Position numbers and translations under genes: made by a program
Shown: positions 9,135 to 17,833 of the stretch, in pieces
How positions within the stretch are numbered: the stretch's first letter is position 1
Layout: each line of letters begins with the position of its first letter
The notes under the pieces: model-generated
What the model saw: the letters and a program-made list of their open reading frames with translations, nothing else
Databases searched by the model: none
Told to the model about the DNA's origin: nothing
From: JADJNW01 sp964517145
GTDB lineage: Bacteria; Bacteroidota; Bacteroidia; Chitinophagales; Saprospiraceae
Assembly (NCBI GenBank): GCA_964517145.1
Contig: CAZFBN010000015.1
Coordinates: 1-56,717, forward strand
Direction of reading: 5' to 3'
DNA length: 56,717 nt

Positions 9135-9446
9135 ATGAATAATAAATACAAATACCACCCCGCAAAAAGAAATAAACCTGAGTGGGTTGAGTTTAAGGGT
9201 AAAGATGTGGGAAGCATGGAGAATATTACAAACAAACTAAACCTGCTGCTTCACTTGTGGAAAGAAAAATGTATCGAAGTTGACACACTTAAACAACGTC
9301 TCATGGCTGCTCAAAAAATTATTAATACAGCCAACAAAACAAACCAAAGCAAAAAAAATAAAATTAAAAAAAGCAAAACTGTCGTTCAAGAACTGTGTAA
9401 GCGATTAGATGGGATGACGATTGAAATTATCCGTACTCCGCAATAG
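9135..9446 (+). CDS. Hypothetical coiled-coil protein
   Basis: A 103-residue Lys/Asn-rich protein; the frame opens at 9117 but ATG 9135 gives a cleaner start. Residues 30-70 (NKLNLLLHLWKEKC...LKQRL) look like a short coiled coil followed by a very basic stretch. Function unknown. Confidence 0.5.
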   Translation: MNNKYKYHPAKRNKPEWVEFKGKDVGSMENITNKLNLLLHLWKEKCIEVDTLKQRLMAAQKIINTANKTNQSKKNKIKKSKTVVQELCKRLDGMTIEIIRTPQ

Positions 9447-9532
9447 CTGAGGTGAATTGTAAATAGATTGCGGCGAATAATTTAATATTCGCCGCATAAT
9501 TTTTAAACAATAAATAACAAAAAGGAAAAAAA

Positions 9533-9670
9533 TTGAAATCATATAAACAAAACGATGATCATTATTGGTTTTGGGTGCTCGCACTAACCCTAAGTGGGTT
9601 CCTGTGCGGCGTCGCATTTGGAATGGCTGTAACAATTAAAATTGCTTACGAAGGTCTTGGCCTTCTTTAA
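9533..9670 (+). CDS. Small single-pass membrane protein (TTG start)
   Basis: A 45-residue protein starting at TTG behind a good AAGGAA site. Its N-terminus (DDHYWFWVL) leads into one hydrophobic span. It resembles the 35-residue protein at 12282 in arrangement: charged start with H-D, then YW-x-FW, then one membrane segment. Function unknown. Confidence 0.5.
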   Translation: MKSYKQNDDHYWFWVLALTLSGFLCGVAFGMAVTIKIAYEGLGLL

Positions 9671-9744
9671 TAAAGAACAAAAGGAAAAAATAGAAAATAA
9701 ATAGTAACAATACAAACGATAATGAAATAACAATTAACGGCGAG

Positions 9745-10257
9745 TTGTTTGTGAAAAAAACCTCCATCCGGCTCGAGCCGGATCAATATAATCCAATCGG
9801 ACGATTCTGCATTGTACGATGTAAAGATGCTGGAGTGTGGGCAGGAACTGTAGCCGCAAAAAAAGGGCGAGATGCCGTGCTAACAGATGCTCGTAGACTA
9901 TGGACGTGGTCAGCGGTCAAAGGGCATACGCTGTCTGCCGTAGCGAATTACGGCATTAAAGGCGGTCTGATACCGGCATCTGTTGCGGAAGGTTATCTGA
10001 CGGAGACTTGCGAATTCATTCCTGCATCAACAGCCGCAAAAGTATCAATAATGGAATGGCCGGAGCACGTCAATGAATGCTTGGACTCAGGCGATGGCTA
10101 CAGCTCAAGCTGCGGAGGTGGTGATGGCGGTGGAAGCCGCAATGGAAGCGGCTCCGACCACAGAATGCGTCAAAACAGAACAAAAAAACAAACAAAAAAA
10201 GCAAAAAAACATGAACAAAATCACTCAAGAACACTGCAGCGTCACGCGGCTTCGTGA
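9745..10257 (+). CDS. DUF6948-like phage protein
   Basis: A 170-residue protein with a TTG start (a GTG lies two codons later). The N-terminal 100 residues resemble a common phage family of unknown function: FCIVRCKDAGVWAG, ARRLWTW, then a V-A-x-x-G segment and L-T-E-x-C-E-x-I-P. Members often carry a Gly/Ser/Asp-rich tail, and here residues 112-135 are Gly/Ser-rich. The frame overlaps the next gene at 10211 by 47 bases. The family call is from memory. Confidence 0.6.
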   Translation: MFVKKTSIRLEPDQYNPIGRFCIVRCKDAGVWAGTVAAKKGRDAVLTDARRLWTWSAVKGHTLSAVANYGIKGGLIPASVAEGYLTETCEFIPASTAAKVSIMEWPEHVNECLDSGDGYSSSCGGGDGGGSRNGSGSDHRMRQNRTKKQTKKAKKHEQNHSRTLQRHAAS

Positions 10258-10378
10258 TGGCTCGTGGGAAATCTCAGCAATCGTTGGACTTTATAGAAAG
10301 TCGAAACGGTATTTTTACTACACAAAAAAAGAATCGGTAGAAATGTTTTTGGAAGAAGCAAACAATGATTGCAAATAA
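10211..10378 (+). CDS. Small hypothetical protein
   Basis: A 55-residue protein beginning MNKITQEHCSV. The frame is open further upstream (10073) but that part is a shifted reading of the preceding gene's repetitive tail. It looks like a small beta-strand domain (DGSWEISAIVGL). Its stop overlaps the next ATG. Confidence 0.5.
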   Translation: MNKITQEHCSVTRLRDGSWEISAIVGLYRKSKRYFYYTKKESVEMFLEEANNDCK

Positions 10379-10829
10379 CACACGATTCAATAAGGCCGGA
10401 TGTCAATCGTCTGTTGTCACAAAACAACACAAAAAAGTGAGGAAGTACCATCCAACCATCCTCGAGCAAATCCGGCTTGCTTGGAAGAATAAAGTTGCCG
10501 CTAGCACTGCTGCCATTTTTGGCGGATTTGTGCCTGTGGCTACGTATACTTTGGCTCACTACGAAACTGAAGCAACACCTTTAATGTGGCTGCCGGTTAG
10601 CGGCGGACTAGCTTTTTCGGCAATCACGCTAGCGCAATGGGGTCGTCAAGTGTTTGGCAACTGGCCCAAGTCCATAGGATTTGTCGTGCTTATCGAAAGC
10701 GTGATGACGTTTTCAGCTACGAATTGGTTAGCTCTAACGGCACTCACCCTGCTTGCTGCTATTAACGCAATAGCGTGTAGCGTCAACTTGGTCATGGAAT
10801 CGAAAACTGAAATTACAGGTAACCACTAA
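10365..10829 (+). CDS. Putative membrane protein
   Basis: A 154-residue protein with a basic N-terminal 45 residues and three or four hydrophobic segments (about 48-65, 75-92, 103-120 and 122-142). No family recognised. It is probably an inner-membrane protein acting on the host. Confidence 0.55.
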   Translation: MIANNTRFNKAGCQSSVVTKQHKKVRKYHPTILEQIRLAWKNKVAASTAAIFGGFVPVATYTLAHYETEATPLMWLPVSGGLAFSAITLAQWGRQVFGNWPKSIGFVVLIESVMTFSATNWLALTALTLLAAINAIACSVNLVMESKTEITGNH

Positions 10830-10857
10830 ACAAGTAACGAAGCAAGAAAGCAACAAT

Positions 10858-11061
10858 ATGAAAATCAAGCATTATAAAAAACTAGGCTATTTTTATGGCG
10901 AAAAAAACTTGGCGCCATGGCTGGTTATACAGACGGGCAAGCAGCAAGGGTGGAATAAATATGCGCTTGAATCCGAAGAACCTATCGATCCGAACTTGCC
11001 GGCGTTGACTCTTGACGATATGCGAGGCGTTCGGTTCGGCATTAACTTTTTGCTACAATAA
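10858..11061 (+). CDS. Small hypothetical protein
   Basis: A 67-residue protein. No recognised motif and no clear membrane span. The local sequence is somewhat richer in GC than the flanking replication genes. Confidence 0.5.
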   Translation: MKIKHYKKLGYFYGEKNLAPWLVIQTGKQQGWNKYALESEEPIDPNLPALTLDDMRGVRFGINFLLQ

Positions 11062-11086
11062 TTATCAGCAAAAAAAAAGAAAGAAA

Positions 11087-11644
11087 ATGAAAACAACAAT
11101 TCCCAAAAAATTGAAAAAAGATGCGCCCACCTCTTGCGCTGTTCAAAAACAGACTCCAGAGATATGCCTAGCAGCGGTTAAGAAACACGGTTATGCGCTG
11201 CGAGACGTTAATGAACAAACGCCAGAGATATGCCTAGCGGCGGTAAAGGCAGACGCCTACGCACTGCAATATGTCAAAGAACAGACTCCAGAGATATGCA
11301 TGGCAGCGGTTCAAAAAGACGGTTATGCGCTGCAATATGTCAAAGAACAAACGCCGGAGATATGCATGGCAGCAGTTCTGGAAAACGGTTGTGCGCTTCT
11401 ATATGTCAAAGAACAGACTCCAGAGATATGCATGGCAGCGGTTCAAAAAGACGGTTATGCGCTGCAATATGTCAAAGAACAAACGCCGGAGATATGCATG
11501 GCAGCAGTTCTGGAAAACGGTTGTGCGCTTCTATATGTCAAAGAACAGACTCCAGAGATATGCATGGTCGCAGTTCTAGAAAACGGTCGCGCAATTCCAT
11601 ATGTCAAGGAACAGACTCCAGAGATATGCCTAGCCGCACGATAG
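11087..11644 (+). CDS. DUF4116-type repeat protein
   Basis: A 185-residue protein made of about eight copies of a 22-residue unit (QTPEICLAAV...GYALxYVKE), the pattern of the DUF4116 family found in protists, giant viruses and large phages. The function of DUF4116 is unknown; the repeat probably forms helical hairpins. ATG 11087 follows AAAGAAAGAAA. Two long blocks (about 11280-11410 and 11412-11544) are nearly identical at the DNA level, showing recent expansion by unequal recombination or slippage. Confidence 0.75.
   Translation: MKTTIPKKLKKDAPTSCAVQKQTPEICLAAVKKHGYALRDVNEQTPEICLAAVKADAYALQYVKEQTPEICMAAVQKDGYALQYVKEQTPEICMAAVLENGCALLYVKEQTPEICMAAVQKDGYALQYVKEQTPEICMAAVLENGCALLYVKEQTPEICMVAVLENGRAIPYVKEQTPEICLAAR
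11280..11560 (+). repeat. Near-identical 132-base tandem duplication
   Basis: The segment encoding two DUF4116 units is repeated almost exactly with a 132-base period inside the gene at 11087. The 66-base single unit is also visible. Such arrays change copy number easily. Confidence 0.7.
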
Positions 11645-11842
11645 GAGTCCTTTTCTATATCACCGATTGTCAGTAAAAAACTAACAAAAAAGGAAAACAT
11701 TATGACAATTAATAAATAAACATTACTCGCTCCGAACAATAGACTATCTCCGACACAGGATAGCCTATGCCGTCCTTGAATGCGAAAGATGGTGGCGTAT
11801 GAGCTGCGATCCGTTGCGAACGGAAAGGCGCATATTGAAACC
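11645..11842. other. Short stretch without a convincing gene
   Basis: I see only a five-codon ATG frame at 11702 behind AAAAAAGGAAAA and no repeat or terminator. An open frame without a good start runs through into the next gene, so this may be a decayed gene. Confidence 0.35.
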
Positions 11843-11959
11843 ATGCTTAATTGCCTTGTACGTGCTATCCATGGTAGCTGGTGCGGCTTGGCATCGGCGA
11901 TGGCAGAGGCTTTGGCAATGGAAGCGGCGATGGCAGGGGGGATGGATGAATTGCGGTAA
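11843..11959 (+). CDS. Small Ala/Met-rich hypothetical protein
   Basis: A 38-residue frame ending in repeated A-M-A/E-A units (imperfect GGCGATGGCA DNA repeats), similar in character to the repetitive tail near 10100. It overlaps the next gene. It may be a fragment of a larger decayed gene. Confidence 0.3.
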   Translation: MLNCLVRAIHGSWCGLASAMAEALAMEAAMAGGMDELR

Positions 11960-12233
11960 ACAAAAAATAAAACGAAAGGTTAGGGTTAAGCGCAAAGCTA
12001 AATTGAGTGACACTGATCTATTGAATTGGCTAGAAGCGCAATGTAAAGACAACGGTTGGAAATGGAAAGTTAGTTTTGAAGGCGGGAATTGCGACTGCGT
12101 CTTTTTAAGCGAAAACACGTTACCCGGTTTTAGAACCGCTATCGAAACATACGGCTATCGACTAGTCGAGAAAGTACGTGGTAGTGAACAAAAACGTGAA
12201 ATTAATACAATTAAAAACCAAATCAAAACTTAA
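11946..12233 (+). CDS. Hypothetical protein
   Basis: A 95-residue protein beginning MNCGKQKIKRK. The basic N-terminal 20 residues are followed by a compact domain (LLNWLEAQC...WKVSFEGGNCDCVF). No family recognised. The frame is open upstream to 11799, but the longer version includes low-complexity sequence. Confidence 0.5.
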   Translation: MNCGKQKIKRKVRVKRKAKLSDTDLLNWLEAQCKDNGWKWKVSFEGGNCDCVFLSENTLPGFRTAIETYGYRLVEKVRGSEQKREINTIKNQIKT

Positions 12234-12281
12234 ATATGCTGTTGTAAAATACATTTACAAAAAAAAGTAAACACTTAAAAA

Positions 12282-12389
12282 ATGAAAAGACATCACGACA
12301 AGTATTGGTTGTTTTGGATTGTTACGATTACTTGTATTGGCATGGTTTGGGTAGTAAAAATTATTTTTGAAGCAAATAACATAATTTAA
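12282..12389 (+). CDS. Small single-pass membrane protein
   Basis: A 35-residue protein (MKRHHDKYWLFWIV...) with one membrane span; probable relative of the 45-residue protein at 9533. Function unknown. Confidence 0.45.
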   Translation: MKRHHDKYWLFWIVTITCIGMVWVVKIIFEANNII

Positions 12390-12435
12390 CAACACACCAA
12401 AGTCGGTGTCAATCCGGCAACGACGACTCAAAAAC

Positions 12436-12501
12436 CATGCAAACAATTATATTAACAGACGAAGAATTTTTACTGGAGTCGAAAACGGGTTTCGTTCAAT
12501 G
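12436..12501 (+). CDS. Possible short leader peptide
   Basis: A 21-residue frame (starting MQTIILTDEEF) whose stop TGA overlaps the ATG of the repeat gene at 12499 (ATGA). It could be a translational leader or the remnant of a larger gene. Confidence 0.3.
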
Positions 12502-12798
12502 ACCAGAAAAAAATTGTTTAAAAAACAAGACGCATTTTACTTCGCTAAACATGTAAACAAAGGTCCTACGGACGATACTAGAGAAGCGTCTATCAAGGAA
12601 GGTTGTGCTTATTACTATGCCTGTTATATAGACAAATGTCCTAGAGACGACACCAGGAAAGGGGCTATTAAGGAAATTAAGGCTTACCCTTATGCGTTAT
12701 ATGTAGATAAATGTCCTAGAAACGATACTGGAGAAGCGGCTATCGAAGAAGGTAATGCTTATATGTACGCTTACTTTGTAGACAAACTATATGACTAA
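12499..12798 (+). CDS. CPRDDTR-repeat protein
   Basis: A 99-residue member of the 25-residue repeat family: three units with cores GPTDDTR, CPRDDTR and CPRNDTG, ending in DKLYD. The final codons overlap the ATG of the next member at 12791. ATG 12499 was chosen over 12406 because it overlaps an upstream stop and matches the MT-start of its paralogues. Confidence 0.72.
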   Translation: MTRKKLFKKQDAFYFAKHVNKGPTDDTREASIKEGCAYYYACYIDKCPRDDTRKGAIKEIKAYPYALYVDKCPRNDTGEAAIEEGNAYMYAYFVDKLYD

Positions 12799-13177
12799 AG
12801 AAGAAAGATTAAAATTAATAAAAAAACGCGGTGGGTTGTATGTTGCCTTACATATAGACAAATGTCCTAAGAACGATACTAGGAAAGCGGCTATTAAGGA
12901 AGGTTACGCTTGTATGTATGCTAAAAAAATAGATCGTCATCCTAGAGCCGATACTAGAGAAGCGGCTATAAAAGAAGGTAATGCTTATCTGTATGCTTTA
13001 CATATAGACAAATGTCCTAGAGACGATACGCGAATGGCTTGTGTTGCTGCCATGCATGTTTGTCGCTACGCTTTATATGTAGACAAAAAAACCAGAGACG
13101 ACACCAGGGCGTTATTTATTAAAAAATCAAAACTAGTAAATAATTATTTCGATTCAAACGATAAACTTTACGATTAA
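12791..13177 (+). CDS. CPRDDTR-repeat protein
   Basis: A 128-residue protein with about four units (CPKNDTR, HPRADTR, CPRDDTR, KTRDDTR) and the C-terminus DKLYD. The N-terminus (KEERLKLIKKRGGLYVAL) resembles that of the gene at 242 (LIKNRGVLYVAF), so the family has a conserved cap as well as repeats. Confidence 0.72.
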   Translation: MTKEERLKLIKKRGGLYVALHIDKCPKNDTRKAAIKEGYACMYAKKIDRHPRADTREAAIKEGNAYLYALHIDKCPRDDTRMACVAAMHVCRYALYVDKKTRDDTRALFIKKSKLVNNYFDSNDKLYD

Positions 13178-13192
13178 AAACAAGTAAATCAT

Positions 13193-13369
13193 ATGGATTA
13201 TATAGATTATATAAATAGAAAAAATAAAAAGTTTATTGACCGTGAATATCTGGCTTATACCTACGCCTTAGATATAGACAGATGTTCTAAAGACAGCACC
13301 AGATATATGTCGATAAAACAACTTACAACATATATTTATTTTAAAGATGTAGACAAATTATATGAATAG
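13193..13369 (+). CDS. Divergent CPRDDTR-repeat protein
   Basis: A 58-residue frame (MDYIDYINRK...) with one unit (CSKDSTR) and the C-terminus DKLYE. The stop overlaps the ATG of the following member at 13362, continuing the chain of overlapping paralogues. Confidence 0.6.
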   Translation: MDYIDYINRKNKKFIDREYLAYTYALDIDRCSKDSTRYMSIKQLTTYIYFKDVDKLYE

Positions 13370-13583
13370 AGAAGAAAGAAAGGAATACATTAGTGTTCAC
13401 GACGGGCTTTCGACGGCACGTTGTTTTGAGAGATGTCCTAGAGACGATACTAGAGAGAATTCGTTAAAAAATGGATTATTTTATGCGCATACAATACACG
13501 CGGACAAAAAAACGCATCCAATGACCCGAAGTTATTGTATTAAAAAAAAATTTATGCCGCGTTTAATGATCACTTTGACTTAG
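13362..13583 (+). CDS. Divergent CPRDDTR-repeat protein
   Basis: A 73-residue protein with one good unit (CPRDDTRENS), a degenerate second one (KTHPMTR) and no DKLYD end. It closes the second repeat cluster. Confidence 0.6.
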   Translation: MNREERKEYISVHDGLSTARCFERCPRDDTRENSLKNGLFYAHTIHADKKTHPMTRSYCIKKKFMPRLMITLT

Positions 13584-13596
13584 ACAATTTATACAT

Positions 13597-13782
13597 ATGA
13601 AAACACTAAAAAAACTTTGTTGGTTTGTTGAAAAAATATTTTGTAAATTTATAGAATTTATGACGGCTGTACTAAGCGTAATTGCTTTTATTACAATAAT
13701 ATTACCTGCAGTAGGTATCTTATACGGGATATCGAAAATAGATAATTTTAAAACCACAATAAAACACAAAAAAAATTTATGA
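13597..13782 (+). CDS. Small membrane protein
   Basis: A 61-residue protein with a basic N-terminus and one long hydrophobic span (about 22-46), followed by a charged tail. Its stop overlaps the next ATG. It could be a host-membrane effector; function unknown. Confidence 0.55.
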   Translation: MKTLKKLCWFVEKIFCKFIEFMTAVLSVIAFITIILPAVGILYGISKIDNFKTTIKHKKNL

Positions 13783-14156
13783 ATATAATATCGTTGTTAC
13801 TCAACTCTTTTCAAAAAAAATTTGAATCGGAAGCGAAAGAATCGATACCAAAGACATATCGATTTGAATCGTTTGAAGAGTTGGATAATTTTTTAAAAAA
13901 AGAAAAAATCGACAACAAATACACCAAACTAATTTATGTTACGCCCGAAGAACTTATCTTAATAAAAAATCTTCAAATTTTATATAAAGATAAAGACATT
14001 AATTTGTTACACGAAGAAATAGAGGATATAGTTGGATGTTTCCCAATAAATTTTTATACCTTGGCTAAATTAGAAGACCCACTGGATCATAAAAGATTTG
14101 GTGTTTTGTTTTCAGAAACAAATAGTTCATTAATGACAATGGAAGAAAAATTATGA
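13779..14156 (+). CDS. Hypothetical protein
   Basis: A 125-residue acidic protein, very AT-rich, with ATGA overlaps at both ends. No motif recognised. Confidence 0.6.
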   Translation: MNIISLLLNSFQKKFESEAKESIPKTYRFESFEELDNFLKKEKIDNKYTKLIYVTPEELILIKNLQILYKDKDINLLHEEIEDIVGCFPINFYTLAKLEDPLDHKRFGVLFSETNSSLMTMEEKL

Positions 14157-15010
14157 CAAAAAATAAAAATATACAATCGTTACAAGAACTGATGTGCGAT
14201 AAAATTAATTTTATAAACTACGAAGCACAAGGTAAGATTGACCCGTTTACGGGTTGTTTACCGTCGCAAAAATCACTATATATTGCCCAAAACACAGAAC
14301 TGCACATAGGGCATTTATTTAAAAATCATACAATATATTATTATGTAAAAAAAGCCTTAGAAGAAGGCTTGGAAGAAACCGATTACTTTGAACCAATCGG
14401 ATGTGTTTCCAGCGGCAGTATGTACATGTATCCACTTGCGCCCGTGGCCAATGTCGCCAAAATAAAAATTTTTAAGTTTAATCTGTTAGAATATCTTATC
14501 GGTTTTTTTCCGGAAAAACTACCAAGTCATTTAACGAATTTAACCGTAGAAGAAAAAGTCGTACTAATTGCATACTGGCTAGATACTTCTTTTTTTAAAA
14601 ATAAAAAATATCCAATATGGTTGTTTTACGAATTAAACACATTAATCGATAAAGACACGCTGAGGTATAAGTTGGTTATGGATAAAATATGTAATATATT
14701 TACGGTTGGCGAACTCAAAAAAACGCTAAAAATTTATTTTCCAAAAGAAATTTCTACGGAAGAATTTAAATCTAAAATAAATTTAGACTTGTGTTTAAAT
14801 AAATTTCCAGCAATGACAAAGTTTTTTATTAAAACGCATGTCCCCGCAGCACAAATTGAAAGAATAACAGAAGGAGACACGGTATTCCCTGTTCAGGACG
14901 TACAAAATACGTGTATAGCCAAATATGTAAAACAAAGAAACAAAGTTTCGTGGCTTCCGGCTCAAGTTCAGCAAGAACAAAAATATTTAACTTTACTAGA
15001 TAAAAAATGA
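14153..15010 (+). CDS. Hypothetical protein upstream of DNA polymerase
   Basis: A 285-residue protein with an ATGA-type overlap to both neighbours. It lacks a recognised catalytic motif. Co-translation with the polymerase suggests a replication role, but this is context only. Confidence 0.6.
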   Translation: MTKNKNIQSLQELMCDKINFINYEAQGKIDPFTGCLPSQKSLYIAQNTELHIGHLFKNHTIYYYVKKALEEGLEETDYFEPIGCVSSGSMYMYPLAPVANVAKIKIFKFNLLEYLIGFFPEKLPSHLTNLTVEEKVVLIAYWLDTSFFKNKKYPIWLFYELNTLIDKDTLRYKLVMDKICNIFTVGELKKTLKIYFPKEISTEEFKSKINLDLCLNKFPAMTKFFIKTHVPAAQIERITEGDTVFPVQDVQNTCIAKYVKQRNKVSWLPAQVQQEQKYLTLLDKK

Positions 15011-17814
15011 CATTTCCGATTAAAATAAAATTAAATTCCTGGGGTAACACCGAAGCAAAAATATTCTTTGTAACCGCTTGTCCGACAGTAGAAGATTTAA
15101 AGTCAAACTGTTTGTACAGTCAAGACTCACAATACGCAAAAGAAATTTTTTCTATGCTAGACAGGCTTGGAAAAAATGAAGATTCCGTATGGTTTACGTC
15201 TCTGGTCAAATGCGGAACCGGGGCAAAAAAACCTACCGCTGAAATGTACGCTGAAGGTTTGCGGGAATTAAAACAAGAGATACAGCAATACAAACCTAAG
15301 CTGATAGTTTGTTTTGGCGCAGACGTATTTAAAACCATTATGCAAAAACCATTAAAGATAAGTAATTTTTATGGAGTCGTGATGGATTCGCCGGTTGGAA
15401 AAATTCTACCAACCTACAGCCCGGCAAATATATACGGAGCAGATCCTAAATTAAGACCTCTTTTTACCTTCCATTTACAGACAGCTTTTTCTTATGTAGA
15501 TGGAACGTACAATAAAAAAGATTTTAAATGGATCGTTGTAGATGACCCCGCGCAAAACACTCAGATCATAAATCATTACATAGAAAATAAAAAATTCAAC
15601 GTTGGGTATGACGCCGAATGGAAAGGGGTTTGGAAAAAGAACGAAGTGTTGTATACCTTTCAATACTCTTGTGAACCGGACAAAGCTGTCGTATTGGATA
15701 TCAGTAAAGACGGCCAAACAGAAAACCTAGCATTATTGGATACCATGAAGCCGTTGCTAGAACATCCAGAGTGTAGACGTATGGGTTGGAACATTCGAGC
15801 CGACGATAAAAGATTAACAGAACGTGGATTCAAATTACCGGAACAAACACTGGCGTTTGATGGTATGAAAGCTGTTGCTTTTTTTGATTCCAGGTTACCA
15901 AAAGGATTAGAGACGGGTATAAACTTGTTTACCTCTTACTATCCTTATTACGGCGACTTTTATTTGGCCATGAAAAAACACGGCATAGCGACGGAAAACT
16001 TATCTGAAATGAAATTTAAAGAACCAGATTTGTTTTATCGTTATTGTGCCGGAGACGCGGTTGCACACTATTCGGCCTGTATGAATATGATCTCCGCCAT
16101 GAACAACCCAAAACATGTATCGCCGGAATTAAAAAAATATTACTACGAAGTATATTTGCCTTTGACCAACTACATGATGGACATGGAATTAACGGGGTTA
16201 CCCATAGACGTAGAATGCTTGGACGAAATGACTGGCTTATACTCGTCTTGTTTTAACTTGTTGTTTAACAAATTAAAAGAAATGGTTAAAAAGTATGGTT
16301 TTGACAGCGAGCAATATAACGTATTGCTGGAGTTACACGGTAAAAAAGAGGGAGCAAAAATAGCCAAAGAACAAGGTATCACTGTGGATTTCAACCCAAA
16401 TGCGGTGGCGCATAAAAAGAAATTGTTTTTTGACGCTATGAAACTAGACCCCCCTTATTACGTACAACGAACCAAAACAAGACCCAGAGATTGGTTCAAT
16501 GGAAAACCTGACTCCGTTAAAGCCAAATTCAGTCCTTCTACAAACAGCAAAGCTATATCATCTTTGCGGTTTGAATTGTTAGAACAACTGAAAAAAGAAA
16601 AAAGTTCTGATGTTATAAAGGAGCTAGAAGACAAGACCGAAATATTAACTACCTATCTTGACTTAGCTAGGGTTGGTGTATTTGCCAATAAGTTTCTAAG
16701 TAAGGTAGGAGTTGACGCTCAAGAAGACTCTTCGGAACACCCGGAGCAGGATAGTGAAGAAATTTCAACACCGGATGTAGAAGAAGTGTCTGACCTAGAT
16801 TATAACGATACGCCGTTAAAATCTTCTTACTGGGCCGCGTTACGCCAAGGAAATAGAATCCATGCAGACTTTTTTGAATGTTTAAACAACTATAGATCGT
16901 CTAGTAGAGTAAACGTACAAAACCCCGCTTCTAAAGTACTGTCTTACATACCAAATATATTTCAAAAATATAACCTAGAAACCCCCAGAAACATAAGGCA
17001 TATTTTTTATTCTGGTCACAAAGATTGGTACTTTGCCGAAGTTGACGTTGCCGGTGCCGACTTGGCGATTGCGGCTTTTCTATCAAAAGATAAAAGCTAT
17101 ATATACGATATTAGAAAAGGAAACTTTCATCTTACCAAGATGAGGGAATATTTTCAAAATCCAGAGCTTACAAAAGAAGACTCTTCCAAGTACGTAACCT
17201 CCAAAGCCATTACATTTAGAGTGGCTTATACGTCAAACTTACAAAGCGCAGCGTTACCCATTCAAGCAGAGATATTTGCCGAATCGGGAAACCATATAGA
17301 TATAAATACTCTATTATTCGCTTTGAATACTTGGAAGCGGTACGATACGTACATGTCTTATAGGGAAGATTGTATGGCTCAAGTAGATAACCTTTGGTGT
17401 ATTAAAAATGCCAGGGGTTTTAAATATTTGTACGAAGAAACCGAAGAGTTTGGGATTAAAGCAGGTTGGTACAACCAAAGCTTAGCGTTTCCAATCGCTT
17501 CCGAACTAGCCCTTTTTATGTGGGATGTAGCGGTTTCTTTAAAAAGAAAATTTGTGGCCGACAATACTTGGATGAAATGGATATACCCGTGCAACACGGT
17601 ACACGACGCCCATTATTGGTTGGTGCACAAAGACATGTTAAAAGACAATTATTTCCAAGAAACCTGTAAAAATATATTTACTAAAGATGTAAAAATCGCA
17701 ACAGGTGACAATCTTGGAATTGAAATGATTATATCAGACCGGTGGAAAGGCGAAAACAAGGTGTTTCAAAAAGAAACAACTTGGGATTTCGCAACTTCTT
17801 CTTGGGTTTGGTAA
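15007..17814 (+). CDS. DNA polymerase: UDG-like + 3'-5' exonuclease + family A
   Basis: This 935-residue protein should be the replicative polymerase. Residues 1-160 resemble the family 4/5 uracil-DNA glycosylase fold (SLVKCGTGAKKPT, LIVCFGADVFKTI, PTYSPANIYGAD), but the usual GExPG motif reads TACPT, so glycosylase activity is doubtful. The exonuclease keeps Exo I YDAEW (near 202), Exo II WNIRADD and Exo III YCAGD. Family A motif A is DVAGADLA near 680-687, motif B KAITFRVAYT near 733-742, and motif C VHDAHYW near 865-871. The Glu normally following His-Asp in motif C is Ala, and motif A lacks the usual Glu, so it is a divergent family A enzyme. Confidence 0.85.
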   Translation: MTFPIKIKLNSWGNTEAKIFFVTACPTVEDLKSNCLYSQDSQYAKEIFSMLDRLGKNEDSVWFTSLVKCGTGAKKPTAEMYAEGLRELKQEIQQYKPKLIVCFGADVFKTIMQKPLKISNFYGVVMDSPVGKILPTYSPANIYGADPKLRPLFTFHLQTAFSYVDGTYNKKDFKWIVVDDPAQNTQIINHYIENKKFNVGYDAEWKGVWKKNEVLYTFQYSCEPDKAVVLDISKDGQTENLALLDTMKPLLEHPECRRMGWNIRADDKRLTERGFKLPEQTLAFDGMKAVAFFDSRLPKGLETGINLFTSYYPYYGDFYLAMKKHGIATENLSEMKFKEPDLFYRYCAGDAVAHYSACMNMISAMNNPKHVSPELKKYYYEVYLPLTNYMMDMELTGLPIDVECLDEMTGLYSSCFNLLFNKLKEMVKKYGFDSEQYNVLLELHGKKEGAKIAKEQGITVDFNPNAVAHKKKLFFDAMKLDPPYYVQRTKTRPRDWFNGKPDSVKAKFSPSTNSKAISSLRFELLEQLKKEKSSDVIKELEDKTEILTTYLDLARVGVFANKFLSKVGVDAQEDSSEHPEQDSEEISTPDVEEVSDLDYNDTPLKSSYWAALRQGNRIHADFFECLNNYRSSSRVNVQNPASKVLSYIPNIFQKYNLETPRNIRHIFYSGHKDWYFAEVDVAGADLAIAAFLSKDKSYIYDIRKGNFHLTKMREYFQNPELTKEDSSKYVTSKAITFRVAYTSNLQSAALPIQAEIFAESGNHIDINTLLFALNTWKRYDTYMSYREDCMAQVDNLWCIKNARGFKYLYEETEEFGIKAGWYNQSLAFPIASELALFMWDVAVSLKRKFVADNTWMKWIYPCNTVHDAHYWLVHKDMLKDNYFQETCKNIFTKDVKIATGDNLGIEMIISDRWKGENKVFQKETTWDFATSSWVW

Positions 17815-17833
17815 ATGTAAAAAAAAAATATAT

